Below, in pieces: positions 8,813 to 17,308 of a stretch of DNA of 64,000 bases (position 1 is the first letter of the stretch; each line of letters starts with the position of its first letter). The notes under the pieces are model-generated. The model did no database searches and was not told the origin of the DNA. It saw nothing but the letters and a program-made list of their open reading frames with translations. The translations under genes and the position numbers were made by a program. Source of the DNA: Actinocorallia populi. GTDB lineage: Bacteria > Actinomycetota > Actinomycetes > Streptosporangiales > Streptosporangiaceae. The DNA is taken from NCBI RefSeq assembly GCF_002995495.1, contig NZ_PVZV01000001.1, positions 868,001-932,000 of the forward strand, read 5' to 3'.

Positions 8813-8814
8813 CG

Positions 8815-9846
8815 ATGGACGACCTGCAGATGCTCCGCGACCTGGGCCGCGACCTGGAACACGAACCCCCGGCCTCCCTCGTCCGGCAGCGGGAGCGCAT
8901 GTACGGCCGCCGAACCGGCAGGCCGTCCCGCCCGAAGAGCTGGCTCGTCCTGGGCGTGGCCGCCGCCGTCACGGCCTCGGCCCTCCTGGTCCCCCGCCTG
9001 CTCTTCCACAACGAGACGGGACACCTGAACGTCCTGGACGACCCGGGCACCGTCGAAGGGACGAAGCCGGACCAGGACGTGAACATCCTGCTCCTCGGCT
9101 CCGACCGCAGAGCGGGCCGGAACACGGAGAAGGAGGCGGCCCGATCCGACACGATCATCGTGGCGCACGTTCCGGCCGACGGCCGCGGCGTGAAGGTGGT
9201 CAGCATTCCCCGCGACACCCTCGTGGACGTTCCGGACTGCCGGGACCGGGACGGGCGGACGGTTCCGGGAGGCCGGTCGGTGATCAGCCGGGCTTTCACC
9301 ACCGGCGGCGCGGAGTGCGCCCGCAGGACCGTCGAGAATTTGGCCGGGATCACGCTCGACCACACCGTCGTCTTTGGTTTCGACGCCTTCAAGAGGGCGG
9401 TGGACGCTGTGGGCGGGGTGGAGGTCGACGTCAAGGTCGATATGGAGGATCCGAAAGCGAAACTGTCGCTTTCCAGGGGGCTCCAAACCCTGCGAGGGGA
9501 ACAGGCGCTCGCCTATGCCCGCGCTCGATACAACCTCGGTGACGGCTCTGACCTGGGTCGGATCGCGCGGCAACAGGAACTCATGACAGCCATCCTCAAG
9601 AAGGTGAAACCTCAGCTGGGTGACCTGGCGAAGATCTCGAAGCTGGTCGACGCGGTCGCTCCTCTCCTGTCGGCGGACGAGAAACTGACTTCAGACGTGG
9701 TCCTGCGGATCATCAGTACCTTCGCCCGGTCCGACAACCGGACGGTCGCCTTCGCCACCGCACCCTGGGAGCCCGCCCCTGACGATCCGAACCGCCTCGT
9801 CCTGAAGCAGCCCGACGCCGAGCGGCTCTGGCAGAGTCTCCGCTGA
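8815..9846 (+). CDS. LytR-CpsA-Psr (LCP) family cell-wall glycopolymer ligase
   Basis: A 343-residue type II membrane protein: short cytoplasmic tail (about 1-40, basic), one transmembrane helix (SWLVLGVAAAVTASALLVP), then an extracellular LCP domain. Typical LCP features are LLLGSDRR near the domain start, RSDTIIVAHV, VVSIPRDTLVDVP and LRGEQALAYARAR. LCP enzymes attach teichoic acids, arabinogalactan or other glycopolymers to peptidoglycan. ATG 8815 is preferred to the overlapping ATG at 8809 because AAGGAG lies seven bases before it. The gene follows an ECF sigma factor without a gap. Its N-terminal tail looks like that of the protein encoded after the second sigma factor, so it may also control the sigma factor. 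The middle (about 9290-9700) uses more A/T-ending codons than its neighbours. Confidence 0.88.
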   Translation: MDDLQMLRDLGRDLEHEPPASLVRQRERMYGRRTGRPSRPKSWLVLGVAAAVTASALLVPRLLFHNETGHLNVLDDPGTVEGTKPDQDVNILLLGSDRRAGRNTEKEAARSDTIIVAHVPADGRGVKVVSIPRDTLVDVPDCRDRDGRTVPGGRSVISRAFTTGGAECARRTVENLAGITLDHTVVFGFDAFKRAVDAVGGVEVDVKVDMEDPKAKLSLSRGLQTLRGEQALAYARARYNLGDGSDLGRIARQQELMTAILKKVKPQLGDLAKISKLVDAVAPLLSADEKLTSDVVLRIISTFARSDNRTVAFATAPWEPAPDDPNRLVLKQPDAERLWQSLR

Positions 9847-9886
9847 AAGGCCGGAACCCCCGGGCGGGTACGGACACAAGAGGAAT

Positions 9887-10486
9887 GTGACCCTTCACAG
9901 CAGGACCGACCTCGAGTTGTGGGGCGCGGCCGTGGCAGGGGACGAACAGGCCTTCGGGGAGTTGTTCGCCCGCCACGGCCGCGTCGTCTACAACTTCTGC
10001 TTCCGCCGGACGGCGGACTGGTCGGCGGCCGAGGACCTCGCCTCGGTCGTCTTCCTGGAGACCTGGCGCCGACGTGAGCACGTCCGATTGGAGGGCGGCT
10101 CGCTCCTTCCCTGGTTGTACGGGGTGGCCACCAACGTGCTGCGCAACCACCAGCGTTCGCTCCGGCGGTACGGCGCGGTGCTCGCGCGCGTTCCCGAGCC
10201 CGTCGCGCCGGAGGAGGACGCCGACCTGGTCGCCGCGCGGCTGGACGACCAGCGCCGCATGCGCGAGGTCCTCGACCGGATCGCCCACCTTCCCCGCAGG
10301 GACCGGGAGCTGCTGGCCCTCTGCGTCTGGGAGGGGCTCACCTACACCGAGGCGGCCGCCGCCCTGGGCATCCCCGTCGGCACCGTCCGCTCCCGCCTCA
10401 GCCGCATCCGCGCCGGACTGAAGGAACCGCCCCCACTACCCGGACACAGAAGGAGAAACAACGCACTCAGGGAGGAACTGTCATGA
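9887..10486 (+). CDS. ECF RNA polymerase sigma factor
   Basis: A 199-residue sigma factor with region 2 (FGELFARHGRVVYNFCFRRTA, AEDLASVVFLETW) and region 4 (YTEAAAALGIPVGTVRSRLSRIRAGL). It starts with GTG 9887 after AAGAGGA and ends by an ATGA overlap with the next gene. It is similar in layout to the sigma factor at 8237 but not a close copy. Sigma factors of this kind in actinomycetes are often followed by a membrane protein with a short cytosolic N-terminus, as here. Confidence 0.87.
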   Translation: MTLHSRTDLELWGAAVAGDEQAFGELFARHGRVVYNFCFRRTADWSAAEDLASVVFLETWRRREHVRLEGGSLLPWLYGVATNVLRNHQRSLRRYGAVLARVPEPVAPEEDADLVAARLDDQRRMREVLDRIAHLPRRDRELLALCVWEGLTYTEAAAALGIPVGTVRSRLSRIRAGLKEPPPLPGHRRRNNALREELS

Positions 10487-11604
10487 ACTCTCTCCCCCCT
10501 CGACGGGACCTGCCTGACCTGCAGACCCGGAGGAACCACCTGATGTCCGAGATACGCACCCCGCAACCGAGGCGCTCCCGGCGCCTCCTCCTCGGCGGCC
10601 TCCTCACCGGCGGCCTGGCCGCGGCCCTGGCCGGAGGCGTCGCCGCCACCGTCCTGCTGGGCTCCTCCACCGGCCCCGCCCGGCCCGGGGGCCAGGAGGC
10701 TCCGCGCTTCGCCACGCTGGAGAGCCCCTCGATCCGGCTGGCGTCCGCCACCGACATCCTGAAGCGCGCGTCCAAGGCAGCGGCGGCCGAGCCCGAGCTC
10801 TCCCCGAAGCCCGGCCAGTACCTCTACTTCGAGTCCAAGAGCTACCAGGACACCGTCCAGTGGGGCATGCAGGACGAGAAGGGCGACGAGGTCCCGCCGG
10901 AGAGGTTCACCGACAACGTCCACCGCAAGACCTGGTTCTCGGTGAGCGGTGAGAGGGCGAGTCTTCTGCGCACGACCGACGACGCCTTCTCCGACAACCC
11001 GGTCGACGGGCAGCCCGGATGGGGCCAGATCTGGTTGTGCAACGACTGGCCGCATGTGAAGGTCGACGTGGACAACCCGCCCGACGACGACCCCCGCTGC
11101 CGGCTGGAGGGCGGCGGATCCGACAAGTACCTGCCGGACCTGCCGACCACCGCCGAGGCCATGTACAAGTGGCTCTACGACAACAGCCAAGGCGGCAACC
11201 CCGCGGACGTGCAGGCCTTCGTCACGGTCGGTGACACCATCCGGGAGGCCTACATCCCGTCCAAGGCCCGCGCCGCGCTGTTCGCCGCGGCGTCCCGGAT
11301 CCCGGGGGTCACCGTCACGCCGAACGCCACCGACCTGGTCGACCGGCAGGGCATCGCCGTGGGCCAGACCTACCAGGGCCTGCGCCGTGAGTTGATCTTC
11401 GACGCGAAGTCCTACCGCTACCTGGGGGAGCGCGAGGTCGTCGACTACGACACCTCCTTCGCCCCCGCAGGGCCCAAGAGCGAGGGGCAGAAGCCCTGGA
11501 CCCCGCCCGCCGAGATGCGCGAGCACCTGAAGGCCGGGCACATCACCTACGAGAGCGCGGAGCTCCGCGTCGGGCTGGTCGACAGGCTGACCCAGGAGCC
11601 CTGA
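10483..11604 (+). CDS. CU044_5270-like membrane-anchored protein cotranscribed with ECF sigma factor
   Basis: A 373-residue protein with a short basic cytosolic tail, one transmembrane helix near residues 38-60 (LLLGGLLTGGLAAALAGGVAATVLLG) and a large outside domain. The layout and its place directly after an ECF gene match the CU044_5270 family known from Streptosporangiales; I assign it by these and by general sequence look, not by a search. The function of the family is unknown; it may be an anti-sigma or sensor. ATG 10483 overlaps the sigma stop (ATGA) and has GGGAGGA upstream. A second ATG at 10543 also has its own GGAGGAA seven bases upstream, so two forms could be made. Confidence 0.7.
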   Translation: MNSLPPRRDLPDLQTRRNHLMSEIRTPQPRRSRRLLLGGLLTGGLAAALAGGVAATVLLGSSTGPARPGGQEAPRFATLESPSIRLASATDILKRASKAAAAEPELSPKPGQYLYFESKSYQDTVQWGMQDEKGDEVPPERFTDNVHRKTWFSVSGERASLLRTTDDAFSDNPVDGQPGWGQIWLCNDWPHVKVDVDNPPDDDPRCRLEGGGSDKYLPDLPTTAEAMYKWLYDNSQGGNPADVQAFVTVGDTIREAYIPSKARAALFAAASRIPGVTVTPNATDLVDRQGIAVGQTYQGLRRELIFDAKSYRYLGEREVVDYDTSFAPAGPKSEGQKPWTPPAEMREHLKAGHITYESAELRVGLVDRLTQEP

Positions 11605-11612
11605 CCCGTTCC

Positions 11613-11647
11613 GAAAGCCCCCGCCGGCTCCTCCGGCGGGGGCTTTC
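11613..11647 (+). terminator. Terminator of the sigma/LCP operon
   Basis: A 15-bp perfect stem (11613-11627 with 11633-11647) and five-base loop, nine bases after the stop codon of the last gene in the run. No T-run follows. Confidence 0.75.
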
Positions 11648-11901
11648 GCGTGTCCGGGGGCCAGGTGTGTCACCGGGGGGCTCGGAGGCGCTGTTGATTG
11701 TGAGGTCTCTGTTACAGAACATCCGGAAGATTGGGGAGTCGTACAGGAGGGACTGATCGTTGGGGAGTGAGGAAAACGAGGTAGGAAGGGTACCGATTTG
11801 CAACTTGGTGTGCTTCCAACCGTCATGGGTGTCCGATATGTTGCGCTCTACTTCCTGGTAACCACGGGAAAACGGCTGGTGAGAACGGTGCGTGCAGCAA
11901 G

Positions 11902-12966
11902 GTGAAGCTTCGGAAGTTCGGGCAGCTGGTGACCGGCGTGATGGCCGCGGCGGCGCTGGCTCTGTCCGCGGCGCCCGCGGTCGCCGAGCCCGGTCCGGCG
12001 GCGGCCGGACCCGCGGCGGCGGACAGCGGCGCGAAGATCACGGATGAGCGGTGGCTGGACGAGCGCACCGTGGACATCACCATCGACACGCCCGGGGTCG
12101 CCGCGATGGACCCGCAGGCGCGGATCCTGGTGCCCGAGGGGTGGAGCAAGGACGCCGCGCGCACCTGGCCGGTGCTGTACGTGCTCTCCGGCGGCCCGGA
12201 CGCCTACACGATCTGGGCCGAGAAGACCGACATCGAGGAGACCGCCAAGGGCGACGACGTCATCGTGGTCATGCCCGACTCGGGCAAGGGCGGCGGCTTC
12301 GTCGACTGGTACAACGGCGGCCGGGGCGGCGATCCCAAGTGGGAGACCTTCCACACCAGGGAGCTGTCCCAGCTGGTCGAGCGCAACTTCCGGGGCAGCA
12401 CCACCCGCGCGGTCATGGGCCTGTCCTCCGGCGGCTCCGGCGCGCTGATGTACGCCACCCGCAACCCCGGCTTCTACAAGTACGTGGCCTCCTACAGCGG
12501 CATGGCGCACATCACCAAGCCGGGCATCCCCACGATCATGCTGCTGTCGGACGTGGTCGACGGCTCCACCGAGAACCCCGACCCCTACGGCAAGCTGGGC
12601 GACCCGCTGTGGGACCGCTGGAACTGGCTGGAGCACGATCCGTACGTCAACGCCAGCAACCTGCGCGGCACCGGCGTCTACCTCTCCGCCGGCACCACCG
12701 GCCGGGTCGGCGAGCTGGACCTGACCCTGGAGGAGGTGATCGACGAGAAGGAGGGCGATCTCGTCGAGGTCACCAAGGCGTACGTGGCGGGCACGGTCAG
12801 CGAGAAGGTCATCGGCCTGACCAACGAGGACCTCGCCGCCCGCCTGAAGGCGATGAACATCCCGGCCACCGTGCACCTGTACGGGGACGGCCTGCACAGC
12901 TGGCCCTGGTGGAACCGCGAGTACAAGCTCGCCTGGCCGATGATCATGAAGGCGCTCGGCGCCTAG
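11902..12966 (+). CDS. Secreted antigen-85-like esterase / acyltransferase
   Basis: A 354-residue alpha/beta-hydrolase of the PF00756 esterase family. It has a Sec signal peptide (hydrophobic AAAALALSAAPAVA, cleavage near VAEP). The nucleophile elbow is GLSSGGSG with Ser175, close to the GLSMAG elbow of mycobacterial antigen 85. The C-terminal HSWPWW region matches the antigen 85 HSWEYW, which carries the catalytic His. It could be an acyltransferase on cell-wall lipids or a secreted esterase. Two paralogs lie at 30470 and 31503 in the FAAL/MMPL operon; this copy is alone, ends at its own terminator and has a long (about 250 bp) upstream region. GTG 11902 is the earliest possible start but has a weak ribosome site. 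Confidence 0.82.
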   Translation: MKLRKFGQLVTGVMAAAALALSAAPAVAEPGPAAAGPAAADSGAKITDERWLDERTVDITIDTPGVAAMDPQARILVPEGWSKDAARTWPVLYVLSGGPDAYTIWAEKTDIEETAKGDDVIVVMPDSGKGGGFVDWYNGGRGGDPKWETFHTRELSQLVERNFRGSTTRAVMGLSSGGSGALMYATRNPGFYKYVASYSGMAHITKPGIPTIMLLSDVVDGSTENPDPYGKLGDPLWDRWNWLEHDPYVNASNLRGTGVYLSAGTTGRVGELDLTLEEVIDEKEGDLVEVTKAYVAGTVSEKVIGLTNEDLAARLKAMNIPATVHLYGDGLHSWPWWNREYKLAWPMIMKALGA

Positions 12967-12983
12967 CCGCGCCGCGGACGGCG

Positions 12984-13017
12984 AAAGGGCGGGCACCCCG
13001 AGGGGTGCCCGCCCTTT
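12984..13017. terminator. Bidirectional terminator between esterase and catalase genes
   Basis: A 16-bp perfect stem (12984-12999 with 13002-13017) whose arms begin AAA and end TTT, so it can work in both directions between these convergent genes. Confidence 0.8.
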
Positions 13018-13049
13018 GCGCGTCTTGGAGGACGGCCGGAACCTCAGGC

Positions 13050-14501
13050 TCAGGCGGTGACGCCCAGGCCCTTGGCGACGGACGCGCCGAGGTCCTTGTG
13101 GACGTTGGTCCAGTACTCGACGATCCGCTGCTTCATGTCCGAGGTGACCTCGGGCTTGGAGGCGTGGCCCACGACGTTGGAGACCATGTGGGCGCGGTCG
13201 GTCTCGGACAGGACGTTCTCCCACAGGGCACGCGCCTGGCCGAAGTCGTCGTCCTCGGCGTGCAGGCGGTAGGCGCTGCGGACGATCTCACCGGTGAGGG
13301 CGTAGTGCTCGCCCTCGTACAGCGACGGGTCGGCGGCCGGTCCGCCGAACGAGTTCGGCGCGTAGTGCGGGCCGGACGGCTGGCGGAAGGTCATCGGACC
13401 GTCGAAGTTGTAGGAGTGGACCGGAGACTGCGGCTGGTTGACCGGCAGCTGCAGGTAGTTCGCGCCGATCCGGTAGCGGTGGGCGTCGGGGTAGGAGAAC
13501 AGCCGGCCCTGGAGCATCTTGTCCGGGGACGGGCCGATGCCGGGCACGAACGCCGACGGCTCGAACGCGGCCTGCTCGATCTCGGCGAAGTAGTTCGCCG
13601 GGTTGCGGTTCAGGGTGAACCGGCCGATCGTGATCTCGGGGTAGTCGGCGTGCGGCCACACCTTGGTCAGGTCGAACGGGTTGAACCGGTAGTCCGCGGC
13701 GTCCTCGAACGGCATGATCTGCACGTTCACCGTCCACGACGGGTGGTCGCCCCGGTTGATCGCGTCGTGGAGGTCGCGGATGTGCAGGTCGGGGTCGGCG
13801 ACCTGGGCCGCGGCGGCCTCGGCGTCGGTGAAGTTCTTGATGCCCTGCTCGGTCTTGAAGTGGTACTTCACCCAGAACTTCTCTCCGGCGGCGTTGTACC
13901 ACAGGAAGGTGTGGGAGCCGAAGCCGTGCATGTTCCGCCAGGTGGCGGGCGTGCCGCGGTCGGTCATCAGGAAGCTGACCTGGTGGGCGGACTCGGGCGA
14001 CTGCGTCCAGAAGTCCCACTGCGCGTTGTGGTCGTGCAGGTGGTTGTCCGGGCGGCGCTTCTGGGTGTGGATGAAGTCGGAGAACTTCTGCGGGTCGCGG
14101 ATGAAGAAGATCGGGGTGTTGTTACCGACGATGTCGTAGTTGCCCTGATCGGTGTAGAACTTCAGCGCGAAGCCGCGCGGGTCGCGCGCGCTGTCGGCGC
14201 TGCCGAGCTCGCCGGCGACCGTGGAGAAGCGCAGGAGCAGCGGCGTCTCCTGGCCCTTCTGGAAGAGGCCGGCCTTGGTGAACTGGCTCACGTCCTCGGT
14301 GATCTGCAGCACGCCGTAGGCGCCACCGCCCTTGGCATGGACGACGCGTTCGGGAACCCGTTCCCGGTTGAAGTGCGCCATCTTCTGGATCAGGTAGTGG
14401 TCCTGGAGCAGCAGCGGGCCGTTGGCTCCGACGGACTGCGAGAACTCGTCGCTGGGCGCGGGGGCGCCGTTGTCGTCGGTGGTGATCGGCCTGGTGGTCA
14501 T
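13050..14501 (-). CDS. katA: Monofunctional haem catalase
   Basis: A 483-residue clade-3 type (small-subunit) catalase that breaks down hydrogen peroxide in the cytoplasm. Seen in sequence: the distal His region RVVHAKGGGAYG, the catalytic Asn region YDIVGNNTPIFFIRDP, and the proximal haem-ligand region RLFSYPDAHRYRIG with its Tyr near residue 335. Length is normal for the family. The ATG at 14501 has AAGGAGG upstream and overlaps the stop of the upstream Fur-family gene (ATGA), so the two are translationally coupled. The symbol follows the usual name for this type in Streptomyces. Confidence 0.93.
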   Translation of the reverse strand: MTTRPITTDDNGAPAPSDEFSQSVGANGPLLLQDHYLIQKMAHFNRERVPERVVHAKGGGAYGVLQITEDVSQFTKAGLFQKGQETPLLLRFSTVAGELGSADSARDPRGFALKFYTDQGNYDIVGNNTPIFFIRDPQKFSDFIHTQKRRPDNHLHDHNAQWDFWTQSPESAHQVSFLMTDRGTPATWRNMHGFGSHTFLWYNAAGEKFWVKYHFKTEQGIKNFTDAEAAAAQVADPDLHIRDLHDAINRGDHPSWTVNVQIMPFEDAADYRFNPFDLTKVWPHADYPEITIGRFTLNRNPANYFAEIEQAAFEPSAFVPGIGPSPDKMLQGRLFSYPDAHRYRIGANYLQLPVNQPQSPVHSYNFDGPMTFRQPSGPHYAPNSFGGPAADPSLYEGEHYALTGEIVRSAYRLHAEDDDFGQARALWENVLSETDRAHMVSNVVGHASKPEVTSDMKQRIVEYWTNVHKDLGASVAKGLGVTA

Positions 14502-14932
14502 GGATGTCCTCCTTGACAGTCGGGGCAGAGGCCCCAGTAGATGACGTCTGCCTCGTCGACCTGGAAACCGGCGTCGGCCGCCGGCTCCAGACAGGGGGCG
14601 TGGCCCACCGCACAGTCGACATCGGCCACCGCGCCGCACTGCCGGCACACGAGGTGGTGGTGGTTGTCCCCGACCCGGGACTCGTAGCGGGCGGGGCTCC
14701 CCGCGGGCTCGATCCGACGCAGGATGCCCGTGCCGGTGAGCGCGTTGAGGGCCTCGTAGACCGCCTGGGTGGAGACGTGGCCGACGCGTTCGCGGACCCT
14801 GCCCGCCACTTCCTCGGCGGTCAGGTGCCGTGCGAGACGCAGGCACTCCAGGATCGCCACCCGGGCGGACGTCACTCTCAGTCCGGCACCGCGCAGCTGT
14901 TCGGCGGAGGTCGCCTTCTCGGTCACGCTCAT
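14498..14932 (-). CDS. Fur-family peroxide-responsive regulator (CatR/FurA-like)
   Basis: A 144-residue regulator with an N-terminal winged helix (GLRVTSARVAILECLR, VSTQAVYEALNALTGTGILRRIE), the metal-binding GDNHHHLVCRQCG and a second Cys pair in LCPDC. This is the structural zinc site and regulatory His cluster of the PerR/FurA type. Position directly before, and overlapping, a catalase gene is the classic arrangement of catR-catA and furA-katG, so it very likely represses the pair until peroxide oxidises it. ATG 14932 has GAGG six bases upstream; an ATG at 14944 is possible. The AT-rich stretch at about 14933-14975 contains TTGACTTAGTCG on this strand and is the likely promoter and operator. 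Confidence 0.88.
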   Translation of the reverse strand: MSVTEKATSAEQLRGAGLRVTSARVAILECLRLARHLTAEEVAGRVRERVGHVSTQAVYEALNALTGTGILRRIEPAGSPARYESRVGDNHHHLVCRQCGAVADVDCAVGHAPCLEPAADAGFQVDEADVIYWGLCPDCQGGHP

Positions 14933-15086
14933 ACTCAACCTCATAAACACGACTAAGTCAAGAAAACGAGGAGGCCATGTTTGGCTGCCTCCCCGGGCGC
15001 CGGTCCCTCCGGCGCCTTTCGTCAAAGGTACGGACCGGTGCCGAACGGATTGCGCGCAAGGCGGGTGACCAGGGGATGATGGGCGG

Positions 15087-15713
15087 GTGACCGAGACAGG
15101 GACGCCACTACGCAGAAGGCCGGCCCAGCGACGCTCCGCCGAACGGGTGCAGCGGATGCTGGACGCCTGCGCCGAGATCCTCGACGAGTCGGGCTACGAA
15201 GGGCTGTCCACCACCCGGATCGCCCAGCGCGCGGGTGTCGCCATCGGCTCGGTCTACCAGTTCTTCCCCGACAAGCGGGCCGTCGCCCAGGCCCTGGCCC
15301 TGCGCAACCTCGAGCAGTTCGGCGAGCGGATCGGCGACCTGCTGGCGGGCGGGCCGCTGGAGCGCTGGTCGGAGACGGTCGGCCAGGCCGTCGACATCTT
15401 CGTCGAGATGCACCGGACGGTGCCGGGCTTTCGGGTGCTGCGCTTCGGCGACGCGGCCGACCTCCACCTGCTGGACGAGTCGGCCGACAACAACGCCGTG
15501 GTGGCCGGCCGGCTGCGGGAGCTGATCGTCCGGTCCACCGGGGTGGCCGACACCCCCGCCCTCGAGCGGGCCTTCGCCATCGCGGTGGAGACGGCGGACG
15601 CGCTGATCAAGATGGCCTTCCGCCGGGAGCCCGACGGCGACGACCTGGTGATCGACGAGGCCAAGGGCCTCGTCCAGAGCTATCTCTCTACTTACCTGGA
15701 CAGACAGCCATAG
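15087..15713 (+). CDS. TetR family transcriptional regulator
   Basis: A 208-residue protein. The N-terminal HTH is clear (RVQRMLDACAEILDESGYEG, STTRIAQRAGVAIGSVYQFFPDK), followed by a helical ligand-binding domain. The GTG start gives a basic leader (RRRPAQRRSAERV) as in many family members. Next gene on the same strand is the LURP-one-like gene 20 bases later, so it may control that operon. Ligand and targets are unknown. Confidence 0.9.
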   Translation: MTETGTPLRRRPAQRRSAERVQRMLDACAEILDESGYEGLSTTRIAQRAGVAIGSVYQFFPDKRAVAQALALRNLEQFGERIGDLLAGGPLERWSETVGQAVDIFVEMHRTVPGFRVLRFGDAADLHLLDESADNNAVVAGRLRELIVRSTGVADTPALERAFAIAVETADALIKMAFRREPDGDDLVIDEAKGLVQSYLSTYLDRQP

Positions 15714-15733
15714 GGAGCTTGTAAGTTCCTGAA

Positions 15734-16336
15734 ATGGACTTCAACTGGTTCCAGGCCCAGACCCGGTTCCTCGTACGCCAGCGCTTCACCCTCATGGTCA
15801 ACAAGTACGAGGTGCACACGCCGGGCCCGGACGGGCGCGAGCAGCATCTCGTCGCGTTCGCCCAGCAGAAGCGGATGGCGTTCAAGGAGCAGGTGACCCT
15901 CTACACCGACGAGACCAAGCAGCACGTGCTGGCCGGGTTCCGGGCGCGCCAGCGCATCGACCTCGGCGCCACGTACGACATCGTCGACCACGCGGGGCAG
16001 CCGATCGGCAACTTCCGCAAGGACTTCAAGCGCTCCCTGACCAGTTCGACCTGGCACCTGGAGCAGCCGGGCCTGGGGGTGGCCACGGGCACCGAGCGCA
16101 ACCAGACGGTGGCCATCCTGCGCCGGATCTGGGGCCTCATCCCCTTCCTGGGCGACCTGCCGTTCGCCTGGCCGTACCACTTCGACTTCACCGCGGGCGG
16201 GACGCAGCCGGTGTTCTCGGTGGTCAAGAAGATCGGCCTGCGGGACAAGTACGTGGTGGAGATCCACGATCCGCGGATCGACCGCAGGCTGGTCGTCGCC
16301 CAGGCGGTCGCGCTCGACGCGCTGCAGAGCCGTTAG
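15734..16336 (+). CDS. LURP-one-related / scramblase-like (tubby C-terminal fold) protein
   Basis: A 200-residue soluble protein with the features of the LURP-one-related family: FLVRQRFTLMVNKYEV at the start of the barrel, LYTDETKQHVLAGFRAR, ATYDIVDHAGQPIGNFRKDF and a C-terminal hydrophobic helix-like stretch (IWGLIPFLGDLPFAWPY, then IGLRDKYVVEI). Members share the fold of phospholipid scramblases and tubby; the bacterial role is unknown. Downstream of and probably cotranscribed with the TetR gene. Confidence 0.78.
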   Translation: MDFNWFQAQTRFLVRQRFTLMVNKYEVHTPGPDGREQHLVAFAQQKRMAFKEQVTLYTDETKQHVLAGFRARQRIDLGATYDIVDHAGQPIGNFRKDFKRSLTSSTWHLEQPGLGVATGTERNQTVAILRRIWGLIPFLGDLPFAWPYHFDFTAGGTQPVFSVVKKIGLRDKYVVEIHDPRIDRRLVVAQAVALDALQSR

Positions 16337-16413
16337 GGCCTCGAAAGGGCCACATTCACGGACATTACGTCTTTGGCGCGGCGTCCCGGCGTGCCGAATG
16401 TCACCATGGGGTC

Positions 16414-17271
16414 ATGACCGGTGACGAACAGGCACGGCGGCCGGTGGAGGAGCCGGTGTGGCCGCGGAGCGGTTCTCTCGGGGGAGTGCCCTTCGTGGCG
16501 CTGCCGCCCACCGCGGTGGACGCGCCCGCGCAGGACGGCCTCATCGTCTGCTGGCACGCCTTCGAGCCGCCCCGTACCGAGGCGGCGATGGCCGCGGCGC
16601 TGCCCATGACGGGCATGCCCGTCTGGCGGGTCTACCTGGGGCTGCGGCTGCCCGGCCGCACCGAGAACGACTACCTGGAGCTGCTGGGAGCCACGGTGGA
16701 GCGCGCGGCGGCCGGGCTGGCCGACGCCGTCGCCGGGCTGCGCGAACTGCTCGGCCTGCCGGACGGGGAGGTCGGGCTGGTCGGGCACGGCGAGGGCGCG
16801 ATGGCCGCGCTGCTGGCCATGGCCGAGCGGCGGGTGCCGGTGTCGGCCGCGGCGCTCATCGCCCCGATGGCCAGGCCCGCCCGGGTGGTCGAGGCCAGGG
16901 AGCGCAGGCTGGGCCCCTATCCCTGGACGCCGCAGACCAGGGCGGTCGCCGAACGGCTCGACCTCGCCGCCCGGGTCGCCGAGATCGCCGAGGCCGACCC
17001 CCGGATGCTGCTGGTCGGCGGCGCGAGCGACCTGCTCGTCCCCGCCGAGGAGGTGCAGGAGCTGCACGGGCTGCTCACCGGCGCCGGGATCTCCCGCGCC
17101 GAGGCGGTGACCTTCCGGATGGGGCACGCGCTCGCCGCCGAGCCGGGCCTGGAGCCCAAGCCGCCCCTGGCCGCCGCGGTCAGCGTCGACGCCGCGCTGA
17201 CCGACTGGTTCCGCCGGCACCTGACCGCCGGGTCCGGCGCGAGCAGGATGATGGCGGGTCAGGCCGGTTGA
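16414..17271 (+). CDS. Alpha/beta-hydrolase-fold protein lacking the nucleophile serine
   Basis: A 285-residue protein with an alpha/beta-hydrolase look: an early strand LIVCWHAFEPP, a central elbow strand EVGLVGHGEGAMAALLA, and a late MLLVGGASDLLVP where the acidic residue (Asp) sits, followed by a His in MGHALA. The elbow reads G-H-G-E-G, so the position of the usual catalytic Ser is Gly. Either it is not a hydrolase or it uses another residue. The reading frame is intact and third-position GC is normal, so this is not obvious decay. It has no signal peptide. Closest fold relatives are dienelactone-hydrolase or phospholipase/carboxylesterase types. Confidence 0.68.
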   Translation: MTGDEQARRPVEEPVWPRSGSLGGVPFVALPPTAVDAPAQDGLIVCWHAFEPPRTEAAMAAALPMTGMPVWRVYLGLRLPGRTENDYLELLGATVERAAAGLADAVAGLRELLGLPDGEVGLVGHGEGAMAALLAMAERRVPVSAAALIAPMARPARVVEARERRLGPYPWTPQTRAVAERLDLAARVAEIAEADPRMLLVGGASDLLVPAEEVQELHGLLTGAGISRAEAVTFRMGHALAAEPGLEPKPPLAAAVSVDAALTDWFRRHLTAGSGASRMMAGQAG

Positions 17272-17308
17272 GCCCCGCCCCCGTCCCGCCGCGGCCGGCC
17301 GCTCCCGG

